Positions 1-7,564 of a stretch of DNA of 36,596 nt are shown here, piece after piece. The stretch covers positions 1 through 36,596 of the forward strand of contig UQDF01000018.1 in assembly GCA_900539765.1 (NCBI GenBank), read 5' to 3'. This DNA is from an uncultured Porphyromonas sp. (lineage in GTDB: Bacteria; Bacteroidota; Bacteroidia; Bacteroidales; Porphyromonadaceae). The position numbers and the translations under genes are program-made. Below the pieces are notes generated by a model. It did no database searches. It was not told where the DNA came from and saw only the letters and a list, made by a program, of their open reading frames with translations. Each line of letters begins with the position of its first letter. The first letter of the stretch is position 1.

Positions 1-224
1 CGTCCGGAGCAGGGCGAGCTCCACTCCAAATTGCATTTTGGAGTGGAAAATACGTTTTTCCTTCGAAAGGGCTGGCTAATTTCAATTTCGAGGTGCTGGA
101 GAGATTTATTGTGGATACATTATAAAACGGAGTGACTCGATACGCTTTTGCTACAAAAACCAGATCCCCACGTGGAAAATCTCAAATCGCTACGTGAAAA
201 AGAAAAAATATCCACGTAGGCGAG

Positions 225-266
225 AAATGAAACTTCGGAGGAATCAAATGAAACTTCGGAGGAATC
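225..266 (+). repeat. Two tandem 21-bp repeats inside copy A
   Basis: The unit contains ATGAAACTTCGGAGGAATC and occurs twice with no spacer and no mismatch. Both units sit in the loop of the central 12-bp stem of the structured repeat. The same pair, with a couple of changes, is present in copy B at 23768-23809 on the other strand. Confidence 0.85.
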
Positions 267-293
267 GTTTCGCGCCTACGTGGAGAATAAAAA

Positions 294-331
294 ATAGCCA
301 CGTGGAGATTTGAGATTCTCCACGTGGCTAT
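294..331 (-). terminator. Probable terminator of the LRR operon
   Basis: A perfect 15-bp stem (ATAGCCACGTGGAGA with its complement) has an 8-base loop. Read on the minus strand it is followed directly by a run of T residues (TTTTTTATT), the form of an intrinsic terminator. It lies about 60 bases beyond the stop of the minus-strand gene ending at 392. The same hairpin is the right arm of the structured repeat. Confidence 0.6.
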
Positions 332-391
332 CGTGTAGTAGGATCTGCGGGAGCGTCTGTTAGCTCTGCTGGAGATCCCTGAGCGTCGGCA

Positions 392-2974
392 CTATCTGAC
401 GAGGACCTTGTAGGCCTTCCCGTCTATCGATACGATGTAGGTCGCATCGACGAGGTGGCGGATAGTGGTAGCTCGGTGTGGCTCGGTGACGCAGCTGGAG
501 ACTTGATGGCCCGTGGTGTCGTAGATGATCACCTGTGCCTGCTGCGGGGTCGTCACCTCGATGGTGTGCGGAGCCGTCGTGATGCGGTAGGTCGTCTCGT
601 CGATAGACTCGATGCTGTTGGGGCAGCCAGAGCCGTCGCCTGTGACATCGACCTGCCAGCCCTTTTGCGTGGCTATGTCGGTCTTGGCGGTTGCTACCTC
701 GGGATTGCCTGCGATGCGGATCTCTCCAGTGGTGACCTCAGGCAGTGCCTCGAAGAGCTGATTCATATCGCAGGGCGCTATGGCGCACTGATCCACCGAT
801 AGGTAGTTTAGCTTGTTGCAGTTACCTAGCGTCAAGCTCTGGAGTGGGTTCTTGGTCAGCTGTACTTTGGTCAGGCTGGGCGACTCGGGGATCTCTAGTC
901 TGGTGAGCCCGCACTCCATTGCGGAGAATTGCTGTAGCACCGAGTGTGGCGCGAGGGTTATCTGCGTGAGGTGGGGATTGACAGAGCAGAAGAGGCGGTT
1001 GAGCTTCGTACACTTAGAGAGATCTAGCTGGGTCAAGAGATTGGATCCACAAGCGAAGCCTTTCAAGCTCTCGCAAGCATCGAGACGTAGCTCTCTGATC
1101 TGATTATTGGCGCAGCTAAACTCTTCAAGCTTCTTGCAACTTGATAGGTCGAGCTCCTGAATGCGGTTGGTGTGACACATGATGAGCGTCGCCTTGGACA
1201 GGTTGGAGAGGTCGAGCTGCTCGATATTGTTGGCACTACACTCGAGCTCTTGGAGGAGCTTGCAGTGAGCAATGTCTAGGCGGTCGATCTGATTTTCGTA
1301 GCAATAGAGATACTGCAGGTAGTTGAGCCCTGTGAGGTCTAGCTCTTTGATCTGATTCTTACCACAGCTGAGGTCTGCTAGGTAGGGACAGCTGGTGACC
1401 TTGATGGAGGTAATGGCGTTTTCGTGGCAATAGAGGGTGCCTAGCTCAGGATTGTGTGAAGCATCGATAGCGGTGATGGCCTCTCCGTTTTTACTGCAGC
1501 TAAAGTCGGCCACATTGCTATGTAGCCGGACGATACTCCCAGGGCATGCGATGTGAAACTCTGAGGGATTGTCGTAGTCGGAGCTGATGAGCATCTTCTG
1601 AAAGGTGCCTGGTGTAGCCTCTATCCATACGTAGGAGTTCGGCTCGTAGACACGCATCGTCACCGTAATGGTGCTACCAGGCTTGGTGGTCAGCGTGATG
1701 ACTGGGGTTCCTGCGGGGGGAGTCTCGACATCACCCGAGGGGCAGCCCGTGTTGTCACCCTGTACGTCTACCTGCCAATTTCTCTGCTGAGCTAGTGTGG
1801 TGGTAGAGGTGGTGGCTCCTGGATTGCCAACGATCGACAGATAGCCCTGACTCTGAGGTGTCGGGAGGGAGCGAAAGAGGTCGTTCAGACTGCAGGCATC
1901 CATATTGTTTTCATCGGCAGATAGGTGGACGAGCGCTGTGCAGTCGGTCACATCTAGTGCGGTGAGCTGGTTGACATATATGGAGAGTCTCTCGAGCGCT
2001 GCGAAGCCTGTGAGCGTGATCGAGGAGAGCTGGTTATTGCTTGCGTTGAGACTGCTGAGGAGCGTGCAGCCAGTTATCTGTAGCTGAGTGATCTGATTGT
2101 CCGAGCAGGAGAGCGTGGTGAGCGTGGCTCGGGACGCTGTGAGGTCGAGCTGCGTCAGGCTGTTTTCTGAGCAGTCGACACTTGTGAGCTTAGGAGATAA
2201 GTGGCAGTCTAGTGCGGTCAACTGGTTATCGTAGATGTCTAGATCCTCTAGCAGGGGCAACCTGCTCAGGTCTAGGCTCTGAATCTTATTTTGGTAAGCG
2301 GAGAGAACGCTTATCTCATTGGTGGCAGGGAGTGCGATGGATGCGATCTGGTTTTCTCCTGCGTAGACCGCCTGGAGTTTGGGACAGGCTGAGAGGTCTA
2401 GGGTGGTGAGCGCGTTTTGGGCGCAGTTTATCTTCTGCAGCTTTACAGCACTCGTGAGGGCTAAGGAGGTAAGCTGATTATTGAAACAGGATAGCTCCTC
2501 TAGGGTAGCACAGCCCGACAGGTCGAGTGAGGTGAGTGCGTTCGTGGCGCAGCTCAGGAGACGGAGCTTGCTGCACCCCTTGACAGATAGGGAGGTGAGC
2601 GCATTATTGTCGCAGTAGAGCTGCTCGAGGGGTGTAAAGTTCGTCGCGTCGACTCCTGTGATGACCGCTCCATTGGCAGGGCAGCCGAAGATGTGGAAGG
2701 CGCCATAGATCTTCACCCGCCCAGAGGTGGAGGTGTACTTAAAGGCTGTCGGCACGTTAGGATTGTCACCGATAGAGAGTGGCGTAAACTCTCCCTCTTG
2801 TAGCTCTATCCAAGCTTGTCGTGCGTCAGATCGCGCTATGAGACCAAACTGAAACGTCTTGCCAGGCTGTACCTCTAGCGTGATGCATTTTGTCCCTATC
2901 GGGGGAACACTCTGCGCCCACATAGCAGATGTGGTGAGCAGAGTGAGTAGGAGTAAGAGAGCTTTCTTTGTCAT
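392..2974 (-). CDS. T9SS-exported leucine-rich-repeat surface protein with duplicated modules
   Basis: This 860-residue protein is predicted to be exported and anchored at the cell surface. A signal peptide covers about residues 1-20 (lysines, a run of leucines, then AWAQS-type cleavage). The body is two homologous halves. Each begins with a beta-rich segment of about 80 residues (starting CITLEVQPG near 30 and VITLTTKPG near 425). Each continues with 21-23-residue repeats of the pattern L-x-x-L-x-C-x-x-N-x-L-x-x-L-D-L, and closes with a cap containing NWQVDVQGD or GWQVDVTGD. The last 75 residues are a T9SS type A sorting domain ending AYKVLVR. It is the third gene of a unit with two other LRR proteins. 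The ligand is unknown; adhesion or protein binding is the usual role of such proteins. Function is inferred from fold only. Confidence 0.85.
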   Translation of the reverse strand: MTKKALLLLLTLLTTSAMWAQSVPPIGTKCITLEVQPGKTFQFGLIARSDARQAWIELQEGEFTPLSIGDNPNVPTAFKYTSTSGRVKIYGAFHIFGCPANGAVITGVDATNFTPLEQLYCDNNALTSLSVKGCSKLRLLSCATNALTSLDLSGCATLEELSCFNNQLTSLALTSAVKLQKINCAQNALTTLDLSACPKLQAVYAGENQIASIALPATNEISVLSAYQNKIQSLDLSRLPLLEDLDIYDNQLTALDCHLSPKLTSVDCSENSLTQLDLTASRATLTTLSCSDNQITQLQITGCTLLSSLNASNNQLSSITLTGFAALERLSIYVNQLTALDVTDCTALVHLSADENNMDACSLNDLFRSLPTPQSQGYLSIVGNPGATTSTTTLAQQRNWQVDVQGDNTGCPSGDVETPPAGTPVITLTTKPGSTITVTMRVYEPNSYVWIEATPGTFQKMLISSDYDNPSEFHIACPGSIVRLHSNVADFSCSKNGEAITAIDASHNPELGTLYCHENAITSIKVTSCPYLADLSCGKNQIKELDLTGLNYLQYLYCYENQIDRLDIAHCKLLQELECSANNIEQLDLSNLSKATLIMCHTNRIQELDLSSCKKLEEFSCANNQIRELRLDACESLKGFACGSNLLTQLDLSKCTKLNRLFCSVNPHLTQITLAPHSVLQQFSAMECGLTRLEIPESPSLTKVQLTKNPLQSLTLGNCNKLNYLSVDQCAIAPCDMNQLFEALPEVTTGEIRIAGNPEVATAKTDIATQKGWQVDVTGDGSGCPNSIESIDETTYRITTAPHTIEVTTPQQAQVIIYDTTGHQVSSCVTEPHRATTIRHLVDATYIVSIDGKAYKVLVR

Positions 2975-2999
2975 AGCTTCTTCTGTTGATGATACAGAT

Positions 3000-3023
3000 T
3001 CCCCCCTCGTGAGGGAGGGGGGA
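3000..3023 (-). terminator. GC-rich hairpin between LRR genes
   Basis: A 9-bp stem (TCCCCCCTC with GAGGGGGGA) and a 6-base loop lie just after the stop at 3029 of the minus-strand LRR gene. No strong T run follows, so it may be a weak terminator, a processing site or a stabiliser of the upstream mRNA, not a full stop before the next gene. Confidence 0.5.
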
Positions 3024-3028
3024 TCTAG

Positions 3029-4888
3029 TTAGAGTACGAGGAGGGGTGCCGTAGCGTAGCTCCCGTCCGCTCTATTGAGCAGTGCGACATACTTGCCAGT
3101 CGCTAGAGGGAGTGCCAGCGTGGTGGCTCCAGAGAGTTCAAGTCGTGCCACGACGGCACCCGAGAGGTCCACGATCATCAGCGAGGTGACGGGGACCGCA
3201 CTCTCTAGGTGGAGCTGCTGTGCCTCGCTGTCGTAGTAAACGCGCAGGTCATCTGCTATCGGGTCGGGCGTGTCGGTGCCGTTGAAGTAGCCGTCGACCG
3301 TTAGCTCCCAAAAGCCTGACCGCAGTGTCGGCTGCAGGTCATCTGACTCCACCCCTTCGTCATCGTCGGCCCGTAGCGCCGAGCGAGGCTGTGTGCTGCC
3401 CATCTTGACACTCGTGATAAGGCAGACGTAGCGACAAGCGTCCTCTTTGGAGACTCCTTGGAGCGTTAGCTGAGCCTCATTAGCGTCGGGGACAGGCTGT
3501 AGCGTGGTCAGATTGTACCACCGGTAGTGCTCGTCGCCGATGAGTGTGCCGGGATAGGTGGCGTCAAAGGTGACATCACTACCTGACTTGACGCTCTCCT
3601 TATGAGGCTCACTGTAAGCTTGCTGCATACCAAAGCGGAAGATGCAATCTTTGTTCTTGATAAACCGATCCCACGCCTTAAAGTCCGCAAAAGAGAAGCG
3701 ACAGTTGCGCACATCGATCATATCTAGATTATCGAGCTTCTTGTAGATCGCTGGCACGGTGCCTGAGAGGTTGTTGTCTCTGAGGGAAATCTTGCCCAGC
3801 TCAGTCGCATCTTGCCATGTAGCGGGGATAGAACCCGTGAACTGGTTGTACCCTAGGTCTAGGTACCAGAGCTTCTTCGGCAGTTGTTGTGGTAATGCGC
3901 CTGTGAACTGGTTGTGATCGGCAAAAAAGGCTTCGCAGTCTTCCATCGTGCTTAAGTCTTCTGGCAGAGAGCCTGTAAACTTATTGTTAGCACAGGAGAA
4001 GCGCTGCAAGCGAGGTAACATCGTGACGCTCTCGGGGAAGGGCCCTGTGAACTGGTTGCTGTTGAGGTAGAGTCGTCCTGGTTCTGTAACGCCTAGTCCC
4101 AGCTCTAGGGGCTTGCCGAGGTTGACAAGGGTACTCAGGTCTGGTATCTCGCCACTCATCTTGTTGTTTTGGACAGAGAGGATCTGCAGCTCGGTACAAT
4201 CACCGATAGAGGCGGGGATAGAGCCCGTCAGCTGATTGAAGGAGAGCTCTAGGACCTGCAGATTGCGACAGAGACCGATCTGCTCGGGTAGCTGTCCCGA
4301 TAGATTGGATAAAGAAGCGTCGATATACTCTAGCTGAGGCATCTTAGAGATGTCAGGGAGCGTACCAGTTACCTCGGAGATTACATTGCCTTTGGCATCT
4401 ACATTAAAGAAGTTTGCCAAGTGTAGGATCTTCAGATTGACCAGCTTATCTAGATTAGGCAGCTGTCCCGTCCATAGGTTGCTACTGAGCGTGAGCGCCT
4501 GTAGCTTAGTCATTGCGCCAAACGCCTCGGGGATAGACCCTGAGAGCTTATTATTGGAGAGACCCACGAGACGCAGCTCAGGGAAGGCGGTAAAGAAGCT
4601 CTTCGGCAGTTGTCCCGTCAGTCCTACCCCATCAAGCGCAATGCCCTGCACGTGGCCACCTTCGATGATTACGCCAGCGTACTGGTCTGGTCCTGCAGCA
4701 GCGCGCCAATTGTACCCCTCAGCCCAACCAGAGCCACCGCACTGGTCATAGATCTCGAGGAGAGCCTGCTGCTCCGATGCGGGGATGCTGCTCTGCGCTT
4801 GTAGCGAGGAGCTAGTACTCCCCCAGCCGAAAAGGAGGAGGAGACTAGCTAGGATGATCGTATAGAGTCGTGAATGCTTAGCGTACAT
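3029..4888 (-). CDS. T9SS-type surface protein with plant-like leucine-rich repeats and an Ig-like domain
   Basis: I place the start at the ATG at 4888, giving 619 residues. It begins MYAKHSRLYTIILASLL, a proper signal peptide; a longer reading frame to 4951 would add 21 residues that spoil it. About residues 60-400 carry LRRs of the plant-specific type (repeated LTGSIP, LSGSIP and LTGQLP motifs at 23-24-residue spacing). About 415-495 resembles an immunoglobulin-like domain (GSDVTFDA, YRWYN, then DACRYVCLI). The C-terminus has the beta-strand pattern of a T9SS sorting domain (VTSLMIVDLSGAVVARLEL, then LATGKYVALL) but ends in PLLVL without the usual basic tail. The ATG overlaps the stop of the upstream gene by 11 bases, suggesting translational coupling. 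The ligand is not identifiable. Confidence 0.82.
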   Translation of the reverse strand: MYAKHSRLYTIILASLLLLFGWGSTSSSLQAQSSIPASEQQALLEIYDQCGGSGWAEGYNWRAAAGPDQYAGVIIEGGHVQGIALDGVGLTGQLPKSFFTAFPELRLVGLSNNKLSGSIPEAFGAMTKLQALTLSSNLWTGQLPNLDKLVNLKILHLANFFNVDAKGNVISEVTGTLPDISKMPQLEYIDASLSNLSGQLPEQIGLCRNLQVLELSFNQLTGSIPASIGDCTELQILSVQNNKMSGEIPDLSTLVNLGKPLELGLGVTEPGRLYLNSNQFTGPFPESVTMLPRLQRFSCANNKFTGSLPEDLSTMEDCEAFFADHNQFTGALPQQLPKKLWYLDLGYNQFTGSIPATWQDATELGKISLRDNNLSGTVPAIYKKLDNLDMIDVRNCRFSFADFKAWDRFIKNKDCIFRFGMQQAYSEPHKESVKSGSDVTFDATYPGTLIGDEHYRWYNLTTLQPVPDANEAQLTLQGVSKEDACRYVCLITSVKMGSTQPRSALRADDDEGVESDDLQPTLRSGFWELTVDGYFNGTDTPDPIADDLRVYYDSEAQQLHLESAVPVTSLMIVDLSGAVVARLELSGATTLALPLATGKYVALLNRADGSYATAPLLVL

Positions 4889-7277
4889 ATACCTTGTAGC
4901 TTGATTGATTGATCGTAACGATGTAGAGACCCTCTGCGAGTGGCAGCTCATAAGTACCAGCGGGCAGATAGTGAGAGGCGAGTTGCAGACCGCTAGGCGA
5001 GTAGATAGAGACGAGACTCTCAGCGTCGGCCAGCTCTAGGTGAAGCGCAGACAAAGCGCCATACACGACAGCAGGCACGACCGTCTCTGGCTGCTGTATG
5101 GCAACGGCGATCGTCGGGTCGACCTTGTAGTTCTTGAAGTTGCACCACGCATCGGCTACTTGATAAGCTTCTTTGATCTCCTCCGAAGCGACGACGACTG
5201 TGACCGTCTCGTAGTGCTCCTCGGTGAATGCGTCCTCCGATGTGACAGGTGGCTCCTCGCGCAGTGTCGTGATCGTCTTTAGGGCATCACAAGCGAAGAA
5301 TGCCATATCCTTGATCTCGTTGACGTTTTCGCCTAGCCAGATCTGCTTGATGTGTGAGCAATTGACAAAAGCTTGCTCGCCTATGTCGGCAACCTTCTTA
5401 GGAAAGCGAACTTCCCGCAGCGAGACGCAGTCGAAGAAACCGTAGTCAGGTATTAGCTCGATGCTATCGGGGAAGACGATCGCCTCTAGCGAAGTGCAGC
5501 CATGGAAGACGCTCTCGCCAAGGTTCAGAGCCGTCTGAGGTAGCGCTATACTACGCAGTGCGGTGCAGTAGCTAAAGGCTTCCTCCTCGATGTCGGTCAC
5601 ACCCTCTGGTAGCACGACCTCCTCGAGGAGCATCGCTTGACTACAGCTAGAGTAGGGGATCGTCGTGAGTTGCTTGGGGAAGGTCAGCTTGCGCAGCTGA
5701 GCGTACTCTCTGAACTTGATCTCCTCTAGCGGATTCTCCTCAGCATCGTAGGAGACCTCGCCGAGGTCTAGCTCCTGCATACGAGGCAGCTCTGCGAGCG
5801 CCTCTAGGTCGGCACTCGTTATCGTACCCGTGAGCTTGACCGCACGGTATAGTTCGGGCGTCGTCAGGGCGTTGAGAGTCTCCTCTAGTGGCTTCTCGGC
5901 AGAGACCTCAGCAGTAAGCGTCAGCATCTCCGATACATTGGCAAACTCCTTCCACAGCTTGGCAGCTGCATAAGCAGCCTTGGTACCCTCAGGTACGACC
6001 AGCGTTAGCTCGCTCATAGCGGAGAGGTCGGCTAGGCCAGCTAGGTCCTCCTCCTTGCTAGAGACGACGGGTGTCGGATTGGTCACGATCACACTCTTGA
6101 GTGCATCACAACCACCGAAAGCCTTGTCGCTCATCTTCTTCATAGAGCGAGGCAGTGTTACCGTCTCCAGACTCTTACAATTGGCAAAAGCTCCATAGAG
6201 TATCTCCTCACACCCGTCTGGTATCGTCACCTCAGTGATCGCTGTGCGTGCGAAAGCTCCACCCATCAGAGTCTTGAGCTTGGAGGGCAGGACGATACTA
6301 GCAAGTGACTCACAACCGCTGAAGGCCAGCCCACCGATCCTGGTCACCCCAGCGGGGATCATGATCTCCTCTAGTGCGGCACAGTTCATAAATGCTTGGT
6401 CGCCGATAGTCTCCATCGCCATACTCTGTATGGTGACACTCGTAAGAGCTTCGCAGCCATTGAATGCGTCATGTTCGATAGTGCGCATCAGTGGTGGCAG
6501 CTGTATCTCGGAGAGACTCGTGCAGCCCTCGAAGGCTGAGACGCCGATCGTGCTAAGCATCTCTGGTAGGTCTAGCTCCTCAAGAGAGGTACAGCCCTTA
6601 AAGGTAGAGAACGAGATCTCACGCATCGTAGGCGGTAACGTGACCTCAGAGAGCGCCTCGCAATCCTGAAAGAGAGACTTACCTATATAGCTGACCTCCT
6701 CAGGGATCTCTACCTGAGCGAGGAGCTTGCACCTCTCGAAGGCTGAAGACCCTAGTGAGTCGATCGACTCAGGGAGCTCGATAGCCTCTAGGCTTTCGCA
6801 CCAGCCGAATGACAATTCGCCTACATAGGTGAGTTCGCTAGGGAGGTTGATCTCAGTCAGCTTGCCACCATTTTGCAAGCAGCGAGTACCTAGTCGAGTC
6901 ACACTGTTAGGTAGCGTGATGGAGGTCAGACTCTCAGCTAGCTCGCCCGCAAAGAGGAAGTAACCCGGCATAGTACCAGGCTCCGTCTCGATAGTCTCCG
7001 ACATATAAGGATTGCCCTCGTAGCTACCGCCAGTGACGATCTCCACGCTAGAGAGATCGAGCGTGGTGATGCCAGCCTTCTTTCTCAAGGCTCCGAAGTC
7101 GTCCGCATTGAGCGACCCCGTGATCACTAGATTAGACAGCTCGGTCGTTTCGCTCAGCTTCGACTGGAGCGTGCCAGGCTCTGTGACCTCGATGGTGGTC
7201 TGAGCCGATAGTGACGCTACGCCCCACCATAAGAGCAGTGAGAGCGTGCAGGTTAATAAGGAGTAGAAATGCTTCAT
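4878..7277 (-). CDS. T9SS-exported BspA-type leucine-rich-repeat protein
   Basis: A 799-residue exported protein with a signal peptide (about 1-25, ending SLSAQ). The repeats are of the BspA/Treponema class (LRR_5): 23-residue units such as IPEGVTRIGGLAFSGCESLASI or close variants, with the hallmark A-F-x-x-C. There are two LRR blocks, about 75-400 and 500-690. Each block starts with a 50-residue helical/strand segment (SKLSETTELSNLVITG; EETLNALTTPELYRAVKL) and closes with the cap usual for Bacteroidota LRR_5 proteins (VVPEGTKAAYAAAKLWKEF; EEIKEAYQVADAWCNF). The last 60 residues form a T9SS type A sorting domain ending SYKVYVR. Proteins of this class in oral Bacteroidota bind host matrix proteins or other bacteria; that role here is by analogy. 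It is the first gene of the LRR unit, and its stop overlaps the start of the next gene. Confidence 0.87.
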   Translation of the reverse strand: MKHFYSLLTCTLSLLLWWGVASLSAQTTIEVTEPGTLQSKLSETTELSNLVITGSLNADDFGALRKKAGITTLDLSSVEIVTGGSYEGNPYMSETIETEPGTMPGYFLFAGELAESLTSITLPNSVTRLGTRCLQNGGKLTEINLPSELTYVGELSFGWCESLEAIELPESIDSLGSSAFERCKLLAQVEIPEEVSYIGKSLFQDCEALSEVTLPPTMREISFSTFKGCTSLEELDLPEMLSTIGVSAFEGCTSLSEIQLPPLMRTIEHDAFNGCEALTSVTIQSMAMETIGDQAFMNCAALEEIMIPAGVTRIGGLAFSGCESLASIVLPSKLKTLMGGAFARTAITEVTIPDGCEEILYGAFANCKSLETVTLPRSMKKMSDKAFGGCDALKSVIVTNPTPVVSSKEEDLAGLADLSAMSELTLVVPEGTKAAYAAAKLWKEFANVSEMLTLTAEVSAEKPLEETLNALTTPELYRAVKLTGTITSADLEALAELPRMQELDLGEVSYDAEENPLEEIKFREYAQLRKLTFPKQLTTIPYSSCSQAMLLEEVVLPEGVTDIEEEAFSYCTALRSIALPQTALNLGESVFHGCTSLEAIVFPDSIELIPDYGFFDCVSLREVRFPKKVADIGEQAFVNCSHIKQIWLGENVNEIKDMAFFACDALKTITTLREEPPVTSEDAFTEEHYETVTVVVASEEIKEAYQVADAWCNFKNYKVDPTIAVAIQQPETVVPAVVYGALSALHLELADAESLVSIYSPSGLQLASHYLPAGTYELPLAEGLYIVTINQSSYKVYVR

Positions 7278-7361
7278 ATACTATGTGATTTGATTAGTGT
7301 CATCGGAAGGCTAGAGTAAGGGGGCGCTCTGATATTTGAGTCTCATCGCACGCTAGCACCA

Positions 7362-7392
7362 CAAATGTACCCATTCTCACCGAGAGGAACAA
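7362..7392 (-). promoter_or_regulatory. Promoter of the LRR operon
   Basis: On the minus strand a TTG (7392-7390) is followed after 20 bases by TACATTTG (7369-7362). This matches the Bacteroidota sigma-70 pattern TTG-N19-23-TAnnTTTG. The predicted transcript start is near 7356, about 80 bases before the ATG at 7277. It would drive the three LRR genes. Confidence 0.6.
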
Positions 7393-7450
7393 GGTGACCG
7401 AGCGTCCCTTAATCCCGCAAATCGCTACACGTCCTTGCTAGAAAAAGTCG

Positions 7451-7485
7451 ATAGCCACGTGGAGAATTTGAATTTCCTACGAAGG
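7451..7485. repeat. Degenerate solo CACGTGG hairpin
   Basis: The sequence starts with ATAGCCACGTGGAGAATTTG, nearly identical to the left arm of the hairpin at 294-331. The right arm is decayed (ATTTCCTACGAAGG), so pairing is only partial. It lies in the divergent intergenic gap at 7278-7564, between the LRR promoter and the start of the plus-strand operon. Confidence 0.65.
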
Positions 7486-7535
7486 AAATGGATTTTTTGT
7501 GAGATTAAGAGGTAAGCGAATTGGGCTATTTTTGG

Positions 7536-7543
7536 TATCTTCG
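7536..7543 (+). promoter_or_regulatory. Possible -7 element of the plus-strand operon
   Basis: TATCTTCG differs by one base from the TAnnTTTG consensus and lies 21 bases before the ATG at 7565. I find no TTG at the right distance upstream, so this is a weak call, though position and orientation are right. Confidence 0.35.
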
Positions 7544-7564
7544 CATAGAAAACAGAAATAAGCA

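Larger units (their letters stand above)
166..331 (+). repeat. Long CACGTGG structured repeat, copy A
   Basis: This intergenic element is about 166 bp and built from three hairpins. The left one is imperfect (CACGT near 169 with ACGTG at 192-196). The centre is a perfect 12-bp stem (TCCACGTAGGCG at 211-222 with its complement at 273-284) enclosing two tandem 21-bp units at 225-245 and 246-266. The right one is a perfect 15-bp stem (294-308 with 317-331). A homologous copy lies inverted at 23702-23868, and single-hairpin relatives occur near 7451 and 13674. No coding potential is apparent. It may be a non-autonomous mobile repeat or a structured RNA; the sequence alone does not decide. Confidence 0.8.
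1..391. other. Non-coding stretch with hairpins and a structured repeat
   Basis: I see no credible gene in these 391 bases. There is a 10-bp hairpin at 21-46 (CCACTCCAAA paired with TTTGGAGTGG, six-base loop), an AT-rich stretch, and then the structured CACGTGG repeat at 166-331. The minus-strand gene ending at 392 reads into this region, so its right part probably also acts as that gene's transcript end. Any gene to the left lies outside the window. Confidence 0.7.

Noticed and set aside
166..331. CRISPR array
   Set aside because: Only two adjacent 21-bp units without spacers, inside a hairpin, and no cas genes.
455..802. Long plus-strand open frames opposite the LRR and cargo genes (also 4350-4751, 6235-6669, 13892-14476)
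   Set aside because: They are antisense shadows of repetitive coding sequence, without recognisable domains or starts.
4889..4951. N-terminal extension of the plant-type LRR gene to 4951
   Set aside because: The added 21 residues (MSCHSQRVSTSLRS and so on) overlap the upstream gene by 74 bases and precede a proper signal peptide starting at 4888.
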